Shown here one piece after another: positions 33,798 through 42,839 of a DNA stretch of 64,000 bases. Position numbers and translations under genes: made by a program. The stretch is taken from positions 26,713 through 90,712 of the forward strand of contig CAZFPK010000012.1 in the NCBI GenBank assembly GCA_964521025.1. Reading direction: 5' to 3'. Numbering within the stretch: the first letter of the stretch is position 1; the number at the start of each line of letters is the position of its first letter. Origin of the DNA: DRTC01 sp964521025 (GTDB taxonomy: Bacteria; Cloacimonadota; Cloacimonadia; Cloacimonadales; TCS61). Below the pieces are notes generated by a model, which worked only from the letters and a program-made list of their open reading frames with translations, was not told the origin of the DNA and did not search any database.

Positions 33798-35897
33798 ATG
33801 AAGAAAGTTCTAATTCCCTTGTTTTGTTTATTTGTTTTAAATCTGTTTTCCGACACTTATGTTTCCGGAAATGTTTCCGGGACCTGGAATGTTGCCGGAA
33901 GCCCCTATCGAGCAACAGGAAATATTACAGTTGCTTCCAGTTCAACCTTAACTATCGAAGATAATGTCCAGGTAATCTTTGAGAATGATTACCTGTTTAC
34001 AGTCAATGGTACTTTGGACGCGAATCGGGCGAATTTTTCCCTGATCGTTCCGCATCCGCCAAGCGTTTATTCCTGGCAGGGAATAGAATTTACCAGCAGT
34101 TCCAGCAATTGCATAATCGACAGTTGTGATTTTGATAATGCTTCCCCGGGGATCGTATTTACGAACACAAGTCAATCAAATTACCCGCTTATATCCAATA
34201 GTACTTTTGATTTCCTGAACCATGCAACCGTGGATGCGGATTATGCTCTGAAATTGACGGATGATTCGGAACCGGTCGTCGATAATAATGATTTCGAAGG
34301 TTATATTCTTGGGATTTATATCGATGCTAATCTTACTGCAGCCGAACCGGAAATCACGAATAATGAATTTAATCTAATTGGATTAAGATTAACAAGGCAG
34401 TCACATTCCAAAGGTGGTGTTTTTGAAGATGTTAGTAATGCTTACCTTGATAACAATGATTTCCTCGGTTTTGAAAAAGGATTAGAAATTACAAATTCAA
34501 CGGATTCGGAATCTGTTCCCAAAATTTCAAATACAAGAGTTAGAAGCAGTTCTAGGAATTTACGGCTGGATGAAATCGGTGTAAAAATAGTAGGTTTTGT
34601 CTCAGTGGAAATCGATAGTTGCCAGGTTACAGCATATAATAACGGAATTACTCTTTTAAATGCATCATCTTCAAAGTCCAATCCGAAAATTTCAAATACA
34701 AGGGTAAGATCTAGTTCACGGAGTACCGATGTCGGATTATTTATGTACGGAAATATGAGTAGCGAAATCTGGGAGAATACATTTGCGGATTGTGATTCAG
34801 CAGTTGTTATTATGGGTGATGAAACAGAATCGGAACTAACTAAAAATAACATGTTCCTCACCGCAGGAGTTGCCAACAATGTAGCAATACTCGCCGAAGA
34901 TAGTGATAGTCTCCTCATATATAATAATACTATTGATTCGTATGATATCGGATTCTATTCCGATTCGACCAATACCGATTTCCAGAATAACATTGTCTGG
35001 CATGATTCTCCCACAGTCGAACCTGTTCAAGTCGATACTTCAGAAGTAAATGTCATATATAACGATATTGCCAGACCTTCTGGAATTTATCCCGGAACAG
35101 GCAATATTAACAGCGATCCGTTATTTTCTGATCCTGCTAATGAGGACTTTTCTCTTCAGTGGGGTTCTCCCTGTATCGATGCTGGAAACCCTAGTCTTGT
35201 ATTTCAAGATGACGATGGTACCACTTCTGATATGGGAGCGTTTTTCTACTGCCAGGGACCCTGCCCTGTAGAATTTTCTTCTTTTACTGCTCAATTTATT
35301 AATAATTCAACAAAACTTTCCTGGATGACCGCAACCGAAACCAATAATTTAGGATGGAATATTTATCGTGGAGAACAAGAATCTGCTCTGCAAAACGATG
35401 AAACTATTCAAATCAATAATGAACTAATTGAAGGTGCCGGAACAACTACCGAACCGTCAGAATACTATTATTTCGATGAATATGACTTGACCTTGAATTT
35501 CACCTACTGGTATTGGTTGGAAAGTATGAGTTTATTCGGAACAACAGAGATTTACGGACCTAAATCATTATTTATCCCGGAACATGAGGATAATCCGGAT
35601 CCACCCGATCCCTCCGAACAATTCGGTTTGTTCCAGAATTATCCGAATCCTTTCCATCCCGGGACAAAGATCGGTTTCAGATTACCGAAAGATAAACATG
35701 CTGAACTTATTATCTATAATGTCAAAGGAGAGAAGATCATCACTCTATTCAAAGGTAAAACAACAAATGATTATCCTGTAAATATTTATTGGGATGCCCA
35801 TGATAAATATCGAAAACAGGTTAAGAGCGGTATCTATCTCTATCGATTAGTTTCCGGAGATTATGTGCAGACCAGGAAGATGATCTATTTGAGATAG
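33798..35897 (+). CDS. Secreted right-handed beta-helix protein with C-terminal sorting module
   Basis: 699 residues. Signal peptide (LIPLFCLFVLNLFSD), then a parallel beta-helix region (about 40-480) with repeating strands such as GTWNVAGSPYRATGNITV, NTIDSYDIGFYSDSTNTDF and NIVWHDSP, typical of pectate-lyase-like or adhesin folds. A DNA-level duplication gives PKISNTRVRSSSR twice (about residues 237 and 295). An FN3-like part (SWMTATETNNLGWNIYRGE) and the sorting module (NYPNPFH, IYNVKGEKII, WDAHD, SGIYLYRL, RKMIYLR) follow. GGAGGAG precedes the ATG. No catalytic residues are recognised. Confidence 0.85.
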   Translation: MKKVLIPLFCLFVLNLFSDTYVSGNVSGTWNVAGSPYRATGNITVASSSTLTIEDNVQVIFENDYLFTVNGTLDANRANFSLIVPHPPSVYSWQGIEFTSSSSNCIIDSCDFDNASPGIVFTNTSQSNYPLISNSTFDFLNHATVDADYALKLTDDSEPVVDNNDFEGYILGIYIDANLTAAEPEITNNEFNLIGLRLTRQSHSKGGVFEDVSNAYLDNNDFLGFEKGLEITNSTDSESVPKISNTRVRSSSRNLRLDEIGVKIVGFVSVEIDSCQVTAYNNGITLLNASSSKSNPKISNTRVRSSSRSTDVGLFMYGNMSSEIWENTFADCDSAVVIMGDETESELTKNNMFLTAGVANNVAILAEDSDSLLIYNNTIDSYDIGFYSDSTNTDFQNNIVWHDSPTVEPVQVDTSEVNVIYNDIARPSGIYPGTGNINSDPLFSDPANEDFSLQWGSPCIDAGNPSLVFQDDDGTTSDMGAFFYCQGPCPVEFSSFTAQFINNSTKLSWMTATETNNLGWNIYRGEQESALQNDETIQINNELIEGAGTTTEPSEYYYFDEYDLTLNFTYWYWLESMSLFGTTEIYGPKSLFIPEHEDNPDPPDPSEQFGLFQNYPNPFHPGTKIGFRLPKDKHAELIIYNVKGEKIITLFKGKTTNDYPVNIYWDAHDKYRKQVKSGIYLYRLVSGDYVQTRKMIYLR

Positions 35898-35950
35898 TCC
35901 TTTGAAAGACTACTCTCTTTAATTTCCAGTCTCGAGATGGGATTGATCAG

Positions 35951-35984
35951 AAATCGTGCAAGATTTTCCTTGCACGATTTTTTT
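35951..35984 (+). terminator. Rho-independent terminator
   Basis: AAATCGTGCAAG-(ATTTTC)-CTTGCACGATTT plus T run, 54 bases after the stop codon of the beta-helix gene. Confidence 0.9.
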
Positions 35985-36007
35985 GTTTATATTTCTCGTT
36001 CCAATGT

Positions 36008-36173
36008 TCAGAAACTGTGTGAAAACACCGTTTTTGAGAAAATGATTGTCAGTCTGAGCGTAGTGGAAGACTCACGATTCTTCACATTGCAACAAATTAA
36101 ACAAAATCCTACGACTCCGTTCAGGATGACATTTTGTTAAATTTGTCCCTAAAAACAGTTTTCACATAGACTG
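36008..36173. repeat. Composite intergenic repeat with inverted ends
   Basis: AGAAACTGTGTGAAAAC at one end pairs with GTTTTCACATAGACTGT at the other. Inside lies a GTCAGTCTGAGCGTAGTGG ... CCGTTCAGGATGACAT element of a kind common in FCB-type genomes. No protein-coding signal. Confidence 0.55.
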
Positions 36174-36180
36174 TCCTGCG

Positions 36181-36560
36181 TTGGAATGATAGAATCTACA
36201 CTCCTGTGTCGAATAAGGATCAAAAGAACTCGATAACAAAATCCGGTTCCTGCGGGAGAATAGGGTTGAACTCACTGTGTAGAACAAGATTCCGATCTTG
36301 TTCATTTTCCAAAAAACTCTGATTTCTCTAAACTGAACTCCATCTAACTAAAGCCGGGTGAAGTCCAGCCACCGGGGCATGAATTATTCCCATGCGGGAG
36401 AGATATTGTGAAAAGTCTTATTTTGTTGATTTTCAGAACTCAAAATAGTCTGCTTGGTTCAAGTTCGCTCGTTAGAGTAGAAATTTGGATTTTAATTTCT
36501 CGACTTGCAAAGTCGAATTACACTTTTTATACACCTTGAGAGTGTGGGAACGAGGAAATT
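36181..36560 (+). other. Non-coding stretch before the TPR-ATPase gene
   Basis: Contains small inverted repeats, among them GAACAAGA-TTCCGA-TCTTGTTC (36282-36303) and CGACTTGCAAAGTCG (36504-36518), and a GC-richer patch near 36350-36405 (GCATG ... CATGC). No known RNA family or promoter is recognised. Confidence 0.4.
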
Positions 36561-36587
36561 ATGAATACACCAGAAAGATCAGGCTAA
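36561..36587 (+). CDS. Possible 8-codon leader peptide
   Basis: ATG at 36561 with GAGGAAATT before it, reading M-N-T-P-E-R-S-G and a TAA that ends one base before the ATG of the TPR-ATPase. The large gene itself lacks a good ribosome-binding site, so the leader may load ribosomes for it. Confidence 0.35.
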   Translation: MNTPERSG

Positions 36588-36588
36588 A

Positions 36589-39261
36589 ATGAAAACAATA
36601 TTCGGCTACAAAGAAAAGATCATAGCCAGAGAATCAGAGATCAAGCAACTCTCTGAATACCTGGAACCAATCTCGGATCATAAATTTGGAGGAGTTGTCT
36701 ATCTCGAAGGGAAAGCAGGTATCGGCAAGACCAGGTTCATTTCCGAGTTTCAAAAAAACCAGCAGAAGAAAGAAGAACTTAAATGGATATTTCTCTCCTG
36801 TGATATTGCCCGCAGGGAGAGTTTTAATCCGGTTGTCTCTTTTTTGAATGAATTTTTTGAACAATCCCCGGATAATCAAATCGAAGAGAATAAATCTAAT
36901 TTCGAGGATAAACTGCATTATCTCTACGGTGAAATCGAAGATGAAAGCATAAAATACGAGCTTATCAGAAGCAGGAGTTTTCTCGGAGCTTTGATAAATC
37001 TGCATTGGAAGAACTCTTTATATGAAGATCTCGAACCAAAAAACAGGTATGAAAATACTCTTTATGCTCTGCAGAACATTTTCTTTGCTATCTCATTACA
37101 GAAACCTCTTGTTTTGATACTGGATGATGCGGACTGGATCGATCAGGATACAGCTTCTTTCCTGAAAATTCTTACGCGTAATGCTCAAAGGTTTCCTCTT
37201 ATCTTACTGATCCTTTGTCGTGAGAATGAAGATGTTTCTCCTTATTCATTGAATTTTGAAGACGATATACCGATTCATCGTCTAACAATCGAACCATTGA
37301 ACAGGGAAGAATCTAAAAAACTGATCGAATATTATTTGAATATCGATGCCCGGGAAAAGAAGGAATTACCTGAAAAAACCGTAGACCTCATCCACGAAAA
37401 AGCCCGGGGAAATACACTACTCTTAAAACAGATCGTGGATTTTATCAAAAGCCGGGAAATCATCGATAATAATTTGATCATTGTCGATAGATTCAAAGTT
37501 CCGGATAACATCGATGAATTGATAAATGCCAAATTAGAGACTATGCAGCCGGATTTGAAAGAGGTTACCAAAATGGCTTCGGTTCTGGGTAAGAATTTTA
37601 CTGTCAAAGTTTTGCGGGAAATGTTGAAGAACAGGAATGTTGATAAATATATCCATGAGGGGACGAGAGCAAACCTCTGGCATTCTTTGAGTAAGGTCAA
37701 CCAGTCTTTTGAAAATGAGAGTGTTTATAAAGCGATCTATAATAAGGTATTGACTAACGAAAGCACCAAATATCACAGATTGGCAGCAAAATCCATTGAA
37801 AAAGTATATGAGGGAAAATTGGAATCACATTATTCCGAGCTTGCTTATAATTTTGAAATGGCAAATGTTGAGAATAAAGCAGTTTTCTATTTGGAGAAAG
37901 CAGCGGAAAAAGCCAGGGATATGTATGAAAATCAGTCTGCTCTCGATTATTACACCAAACTTTCTCATATTTTGAAAAATTCGATCGCGAAAGACGAAGA
38001 TTCGTTTTTAGATATTATTCTGCATAGAATAGATCTCCTTATCTTACTCGGTGATACCAGGGAAGCTGAAATCGAACTTGCCAACATCGATCTTTCAACA
38101 TGTAAAATATTCGAGTTAATAGATAGGTTTTATTATCTCCAGGCAAAATTTTTTTCAACTACCCAGAAGTACTTGGAATTGGAAAAATATGTATTTCAGC
38201 ATCTTAAAAAGATCAAAACAAAAATATATAAATTTCACCTGGAAATATTTTATATCCATGCTCTCTGGTTCTTGAATAAATACCGGGAACTAGAAGAGAA
38301 AGCAAAATTTCTTTTTGAAGTATTCAGAGAAGAAAATGAAAAATTATTTGAAGCAGAACTTGCAAATAGTATGGCTAACTATTATTTAAGAAAATCTCAA
38401 TATGAAAAGGCGATGAAATTTTTCAGGATACATTATAAAATCGTGGTGGAACAAAAAAATAAAATATTAATTCAGATTGTCCTTCGACAAATTGGAGTTG
38501 TATATTTTCGAGAGGGCAACAGACAAAAAGCAAAAAAATTCTATGAGGAATCGTTAAAAATTGCTGAAAACATCGGTAATAAAAACGAATGTAGTAAACT
38601 ATATTCGGATATTGCGACTGTTTTAAATAATGAGGGAGATGTTGAAAAAGCAATAACTTTTTACAATAAAGGTTTGAAACTAGCAAAAAATATCGGTAAT
38701 AAAGTCCAGGAAGAATTAATCTTATATAATATCGGAGAAGTTTATTACAGGCTGGAGGATTATCAAACATCGATGGAATACCTGGAAGCATCAAAAAGAA
38801 TATGCCGGCAAATATCAGACAATGCTGGAATAACATATGCCAACGACCTTCACGGAGATATTCTGATGTCTCTACAAAGGCATAAAGAGGCAAAAATAAT
38901 TTATCTGGAAAATCTTAGTTTACAACAAAAAACCGAAGATAAGGAAGGTATTGCTCACACTTTAGGAAATTTGGGTCTAGTTGCGGAAAAAGAAAATGAT
39001 TTCATCAAAGCCGAAAAACTATATAAAAAACAGCAGCAGACACTTTCACAAATCGGTGATAAAGAAGGTGAAGGAAAATCCTTCTTTAATTGGGCAACGA
39101 TGGAAATACAAAGAAAAAACTTTAAAAAAGCTCGAGAAAAACTGGGAAAAGCATTAAAGCTTTTCAAAGATTGTTCATATAAAAGCGGGGAAAAAATGGC
39201 TAAATTACAATTGGGGATGATTGAAGAAATCTATCATGAAAAACCTACGAATCCAACTTAA
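36589..39261 (+). CDS. STAND-type ATPase with TPR repeats
   Basis: 890 residues, no signal peptide. An N-terminal AAA_16 ATPase shows Walker A EGKAGIGKTRF (about residue 43) and Walker B LVLILDDADWID (about 172), followed by an HRLTIEPLNREES helical region. The C-terminal ~400 residues are TPR units (for example GVVYFREGNRQKAKKFYEES, NIGEVYYRLEDYQTSMEYLE). It is like the signalling ATPases often fused to guanylate cyclase or LuxR domains, but no such effector domain is present. It might sense a ligand or protein partner; the target is unknown. The following barrel gene is 77 bases downstream and may be co-transcribed. Confidence 0.85.
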   Translation: MKTIFGYKEKIIARESEIKQLSEYLEPISDHKFGGVVYLEGKAGIGKTRFISEFQKNQQKKEELKWIFLSCDIARRESFNPVVSFLNEFFEQSPDNQIEENKSNFEDKLHYLYGEIEDESIKYELIRSRSFLGALINLHWKNSLYEDLEPKNRYENTLYALQNIFFAISLQKPLVLILDDADWIDQDTASFLKILTRNAQRFPLILLILCRENEDVSPYSLNFEDDIPIHRLTIEPLNREESKKLIEYYLNIDAREKKELPEKTVDLIHEKARGNTLLLKQIVDFIKSREIIDNNLIIVDRFKVPDNIDELINAKLETMQPDLKEVTKMASVLGKNFTVKVLREMLKNRNVDKYIHEGTRANLWHSLSKVNQSFENESVYKAIYNKVLTNESTKYHRLAAKSIEKVYEGKLESHYSELAYNFEMANVENKAVFYLEKAAEKARDMYENQSALDYYTKLSHILKNSIAKDEDSFLDIILHRIDLLILLGDTREAEIELANIDLSTCKIFELIDRFYYLQAKFFSTTQKYLELEKYVFQHLKKIKTKIYKFHLEIFYIHALWFLNKYRELEEKAKFLFEVFREENEKLFEAELANSMANYYLRKSQYEKAMKFFRIHYKIVVEQKNKILIQIVLRQIGVVYFREGNRQKAKKFYEESLKIAENIGNKNECSKLYSDIATVLNNEGDVEKAITFYNKGLKLAKNIGNKVQEELILYNIGEVYYRLEDYQTSMEYLEASKRICRQISDNAGITYANDLHGDILMSLQRHKEAKIIYLENLSLQQKTEDKEGIAHTLGNLGLVAEKENDFIKAEKLYKKQQQTLSQIGDKEGEGKSFFNWATMEIQRKNFKKAREKLGKALKLFKDCSYKSGEKMAKLQLGMIEEIYHEKPTNPT

Positions 39262-39299
39262 AATTGACAAAGAAATGAGTAATAAATTTTTTGTTGAAA

Positions 39300-39333
39300 G
39301 CCTTTGAAAACTTTTTGGTTTTCAAAATCAGGC
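39300..39333 (+). repeat. Inverted repeat in the leader of the barrel protein gene
   Basis: GCCT-TTGAAAAC-(TTTTTG)-GTTTTCAA-(AATC)-AGGC. The hairpin ends 28 bases before the ATG. Confidence 0.4.
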
Positions 39334-39361
39334 AAGTTTGATTATCGAAACAGGAGATAAA

Positions 39362-40579
39362 ATGAGAATCGTTTCATTCATTATTGTTTTAATAATGAGT
39401 TTTCGGTTATTCGGAAACTCGGTTTTTTCCTTCGACGGAATGCCTTTGCAGAATTATGGAAATGATGTTTACGGAATTGGAATGGGAGAATCCGGTAGTT
39501 CCGATCTTTTCCGGATCAATACCAATTATTTCAATCCTTCGTTGGTTACGACTGCGAATAAAGTGATCTTTTCAACAGCTGTATCGCTGGGTAATACCTG
39601 GTATGCCGATGATGACGGGAATGGTTTTCGGGATGACGGTTTAAATTTCCCGTACTTTACGCTTGCAGTTCCGATAAAAAATCATAAATTTGCTTTTTCC
39701 TTTAATTCATATACATCCGGAAATCTTAATAACGAAATATCAAGCACCTGGATAGATGAACAGAACTCGAAATACGATTACCGGGAAATTAACCGTCTGA
39801 TCTCTAATATCTATAAAACCGATATTATTTATGCCTTGAAAAATAAGTATTTGAACCTTGGTTTTTCTGCAAATTATTACTTGGGAAGTAGAGTCAGGTT
39901 CTGGCAACTCGATTTTGATGATGAGATCTATGATGCGAAAGAAGAAACAAAGGAAACATATAAAAATGCAGGATTTTCTTTGGGCGGAAATAAAAAAATG
40001 GGAAATATTTCTTTTGCTCTTGCTTATGTGTCAAAGGTTGATCTAAAAGGAGAATCGATTCACAAATATAATCATGAACCGTATGAAGATGTTATTGAAA
40101 GTGATGTGATCCAGTATGAAATTCCCCGAAAAATAGCAGGAGGAATAACCTGGAAATTTCTTGAGAAATATAAAACATCTATCGATGTAAATTATGATTT
40201 TTGGGAAGAAACCGAAATCTCAGATTTTAATACTTATAAATTGGCTTGCGGTCTGGCTTATGATCCTCTCAGCGGTTATGGGAAATGGTATCAAAGGATT
40301 CCTTTAAGATGGGGAGGATACTACCGGGAATTACCTTTTAAAAAGAACGATAAAAAGATAATCGAGAAAGCATTTAGTTTAGGTTGTTCAATTCCTTTGA
40401 AGACTCCCGGTAAAAAACTCGATCTTGCTGTTAAATTTTTGTTAAGAGGAGACCTGGAAAATAATGGAATGCGGGATAAAGCCGTGATGTTCTATTTTGG
40501 AATAACCGGTTTTGATATCTTCTCTAAAAGACCAAAAAAGATTGAACATCGTGATATTCCCAAAGCTGATGACAGATAA
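39362..40579 (+). CDS. Putative outer-membrane beta-barrel protein
   Basis: 405 residues from the ATG at 39362 (AGGAG upstream). Signal peptide (IVSFIIVLIMSFRLFGNSVF), then GIGMGESGSSDLFRINTNYFNPSLV, the start typical of FadL-like barrels, and many alternating amphipathic strands (KFAFSFNSYTSGNL, LNLGFSANYYLG, ISFALAYVSKVDL). The C-terminal tail (KKIEHRDIPKADDR) is not a classical barrel end. The transport substrate is unknown. Confidence 0.75.
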   Translation: MRIVSFIIVLIMSFRLFGNSVFSFDGMPLQNYGNDVYGIGMGESGSSDLFRINTNYFNPSLVTTANKVIFSTAVSLGNTWYADDDGNGFRDDGLNFPYFTLAVPIKNHKFAFSFNSYTSGNLNNEISSTWIDEQNSKYDYREINRLISNIYKTDIIYALKNKYLNLGFSANYYLGSRVRFWQLDFDDEIYDAKEETKETYKNAGFSLGGNKKMGNISFALAYVSKVDLKGESIHKYNHEPYEDVIESDVIQYEIPRKIAGGITWKFLEKYKTSIDVNYDFWEETEISDFNTYKLACGLAYDPLSGYGKWYQRIPLRWGGYYRELPFKKNDKKIIEKAFSLGCSIPLKTPGKKLDLAVKFLLRGDLENNGMRDKAVMFYFGITGFDIFSKRPKKIEHRDIPKADDR

Positions 40580-40735
40580 CCCAGAAATGAAACTATAAGG
40601 GAACTATCCTGAAGAAAAAAAAGATTCGGTTCCTGATAAGATTTAGTTATTCTCCCTGATTTTTAAAAGTTTTGATAATTTTACGAATTATTATCGACAA
40701 TGATAAAAAATTGACCAATATTACCGGAGCATAAA

Positions 40736-40906
40736 ATGAAAATAAATAGAGAATTGTGTGATATTTGCGGAACATGTGTCGCTGTTTGCCCAGCTGATGC
40801 GATCACTGTAACCGAATTCATGGTAAAGATAGATAACGATAAATGCAATAATTGTCTGAATTGCGTAATAGTTTGTCCTTTCAAAGCTATCGAGGAAGGT
40901 GTTTGA
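40736..40906 (+). CDS. Small 2[4Fe-4S] ferredoxin
   Basis: 56 residues. Two complete cluster motifs: CDICGTCVAVCP and CNNCLNCVIVCP (CxxCxxCxxxCP), so it carries two [4Fe-4S] clusters and one-electron redox capacity. The stop codon overlaps the start of the next gene (TGATG), which ties it to the geranylgeranyl reductase. It is the likely electron donor for that enzyme, as in some archaea where a ferredoxin gene sits next to the reductase. Confidence 0.93.
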   Translation: MKINRELCDICGTCVAVCPADAITVTEFMVKIDNDKCNNCLNCVIVCPFKAIEEGV

Positions 40907-42096
40907 TGCTCAAAGAAAAATATGATATTATTGTTGTTGGTGCCGGACCAGCCGGTAGTGTTTCGGCTCGATATGCTGCTGAGAACGGAGCTTCTGTTTT
41001 AATGCTGGAGAGGGATCGTGAACCGGGAATTCCGGTACGCTGTGCGGAAGGTGTTTCCCACGAAGGGATAGAGCAATTCATCGACATCGATGAAAGATGG
41101 ATCGCATCCAGAATCGATGTTGCCTGTTTACATGCTCCAAATGGGATGAATGTTCGCATGTATAATAATGGAGCAGGTTATGCTCTGGAGAGAAGATTAT
41201 TCGATAAAGCTCTTTGTGATCTTGCCTGCCGACATGGAACAGAATTCCTGACCAAAGCAGATGTTATTGGACTTTTATGGGAAAAAGGCAAAATATCAGG
41301 GGTAAAATTCAAACATTACGGAAAAATCGATAAAGTTAGATGTGACCTTGTGATCGGAGCCGATGGAGTCGAATCTCGAATCGGTCGTTGGGCGGGTATC
41401 AAAACAGCCGTAGGTCTCAAAGATATCGATAGTTGCGTTCAATATACACTAACCGAGATCAAAGTAGAAAATAGTTGTATCGATCTTTTTTTTGGAACAG
41501 ACATCGCTCCAGGAGGTTATATCTGGATTTTTCCAAAGTCCGGGAATTCTGCAAATGTCGGGATTGGAATTTCCGGGCATCTTGCCCACCAAAAAGGTCC
41601 GAAGGAATATCTCGATGAATTTATCGAAAAAACTTTCCCGAAGGCAAAAAAAACATACATGGTTTGCGGGGGAGTTCCAACATCGGCAACATTGAAAGAG
41701 ATCGTCAGAGATAACATCATGTTGGTCGGAGATGCAGCGCGTCAGACTAATCCTCTGACAGGCGGAGGAATCGCTCAGGTAATGCTTGCCGGAAGTATTG
41801 CCGGGAAGGTTGCAGCCGCTGCTGTTCAAACAGGAAGATTCGACAAAAAATTCCTGAAAAAATACCGGAAAGAATGGAACAAGCGATTGGGAAATATTCA
41901 AAAAACAATGTTCAATATGAAAGAGAAATTCATGTTTATGGGTGATGAGAGATTTAACTCGATCGCTAAAATCTGTAGTAATATTCCTAAAGATAAATTC
42001 AGTTTGAAAGTTCTTTTTACAGAAGCTGTCAAAGACGATCCAAAATTGATGGCGGAAGTAGCCAGGGCTTTTGTGATCAGTAAGTTAATAAAATAA
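40906..42096 (+). CDS. Geranylgeranyl reductase family flavoprotein
   Basis: 396 residues from the ATG at 40906, which overlaps the ferredoxin stop. FAD-binding VVGAGPAGSVSARYAAENG, the family loop PVRCAEGVS, the conserved YIWIFPK (about residue 205) and GDAARQTNPLTGGGIAQ (about 275) all match archaeal and plant geranylgeranyl reductases. These saturate double bonds of isoprenoid chains on ether lipids, chlorophyll side chains or polyprenols. With the downstream kinase and glycosyltransferase, a role in a (partly) saturated polyprenol carrier or isoprenoid lipid is likely; no chlorophyll genes are seen. Confidence 0.93.
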   Translation: MLKEKYDIIVVGAGPAGSVSARYAAENGASVLMLERDREPGIPVRCAEGVSHEGIEQFIDIDERWIASRIDVACLHAPNGMNVRMYNNGAGYALERRLFDKALCDLACRHGTEFLTKADVIGLLWEKGKISGVKFKHYGKIDKVRCDLVIGADGVESRIGRWAGIKTAVGLKDIDSCVQYTLTEIKVENSCIDLFFGTDIAPGGYIWIFPKSGNSANVGIGISGHLAHQKGPKEYLDEFIEKTFPKAKKTYMVCGGVPTSATLKEIVRDNIMLVGDAARQTNPLTGGGIAQVMLAGSIAGKVAAAAVQTGRFDKKFLKKYRKEWNKRLGNIQKTMFNMKEKFMFMGDERFNSIAKICSNIPKDKFSLKVLFTEAVKDDPKLMAEVARAFVISKLIK

Positions 42097-42097
42097 A

Positions 42098-42688
42098 ATG
42101 GAACATGAGAGAAAGAAAGAACTTATTCGTAAATCGATCCATATAAGTTCATTGATTTTACCTTTGTCATATCGATATCTTTTCCATAATCACAGGAAAA
42201 ATACTTTTGTTATCCTTGTTCCACTTACCGTGATTGCCTTAGTGATTGAGATAATCAGGCTCGAACACAGGACTTTCAAACGGATTTTTTATAATATATT
42301 CGGGATCATGCTGCGGAAACATGAAATCCACGATTTTACCGGAGCCACTTATTTAATGATCTCGACAATCCTCTGTATCGCCATTTTTCCTAAAGATATT
42401 GCTTTTCTTTCTCTCTGTTTTTTGGCAATCGGTGATACTTTAGCTGCAACAGTTGGAATTTCGTTCGGGAAAAGAAAGCTTTTTGGAACCAGGAAAAGCC
42501 TGGAAGGAAGTTTAGCCTGTTTTATCAGCACTTTTATTTTCGCTCTTTTTTTTATCGATCCAGTCATTGCATTTTTTGGAGCAATAGCAGCAACTTTATC
42601 GGAATTTTCCAGATTACCTGTCGATGATAATATAAAAATTCCCATAGCATCTGGAATGGTTATGTCCTTGGTAAATATTTTTGTTTAG
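42098..42688 (+). CDS. Polyprenol/phytol/dolichol-type CTP-dependent kinase
   Basis: 196 residues with about six membrane helices. The start is one base after the reductase stop codon. The N-terminal ERKKELIRKSIHISSL and the conserved TGATYLMIS, AIGDTLAATVGISFGKRKL, TRKSLEGSLACF and a final SEFSRLPVDDNIKIPI are the marks of the SEC59/VTE5/DGK1 kinase family. These phosphorylate dolichol, phytol or diacylglycerol with CTP. The substrate is inferred, from its partners, to be a polyprenol. Confidence 0.88.
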   Translation: MEHERKKELIRKSIHISSLILPLSYRYLFHNHRKNTFVILVPLTVIALVIEIIRLEHRTFKRIFYNIFGIMLRKHEIHDFTGATYLMISTILCIAIFPKDIAFLSLCFLAIGDTLAATVGISFGKRKLFGTRKSLEGSLACFISTFIFALFFIDPVIAFFGAIAATLSEFSRLPVDDNIKIPIASGMVMSLVNIFV

Positions 42689-42839
42689 AGTGTCCTTTCC
42701 GAAGCTTCCCTCAAAGGAATTCTCTCAAATAAGATCCGGAAAGTTGAAAGTAGAGAGTTGCTGCTCGAATGAACTGTCCGAATTTTATGACAAAGAGAAT
42801 GTGAAAGAAAACTTCGCAAAGTTGAAAAAAGGAAAATTT

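Noticed and set aside
35937..36140. 67-codon frame
   Set aside because: It spans the terminator and a dispersed repeat.
36340..36410. GC-richer patch resembling a riboswitch (GCCGGGTGAAGTCC, CCACCGGGGCATG)
   Set aside because: The conserved boxes of the cobalamin and other known riboswitches are missing.
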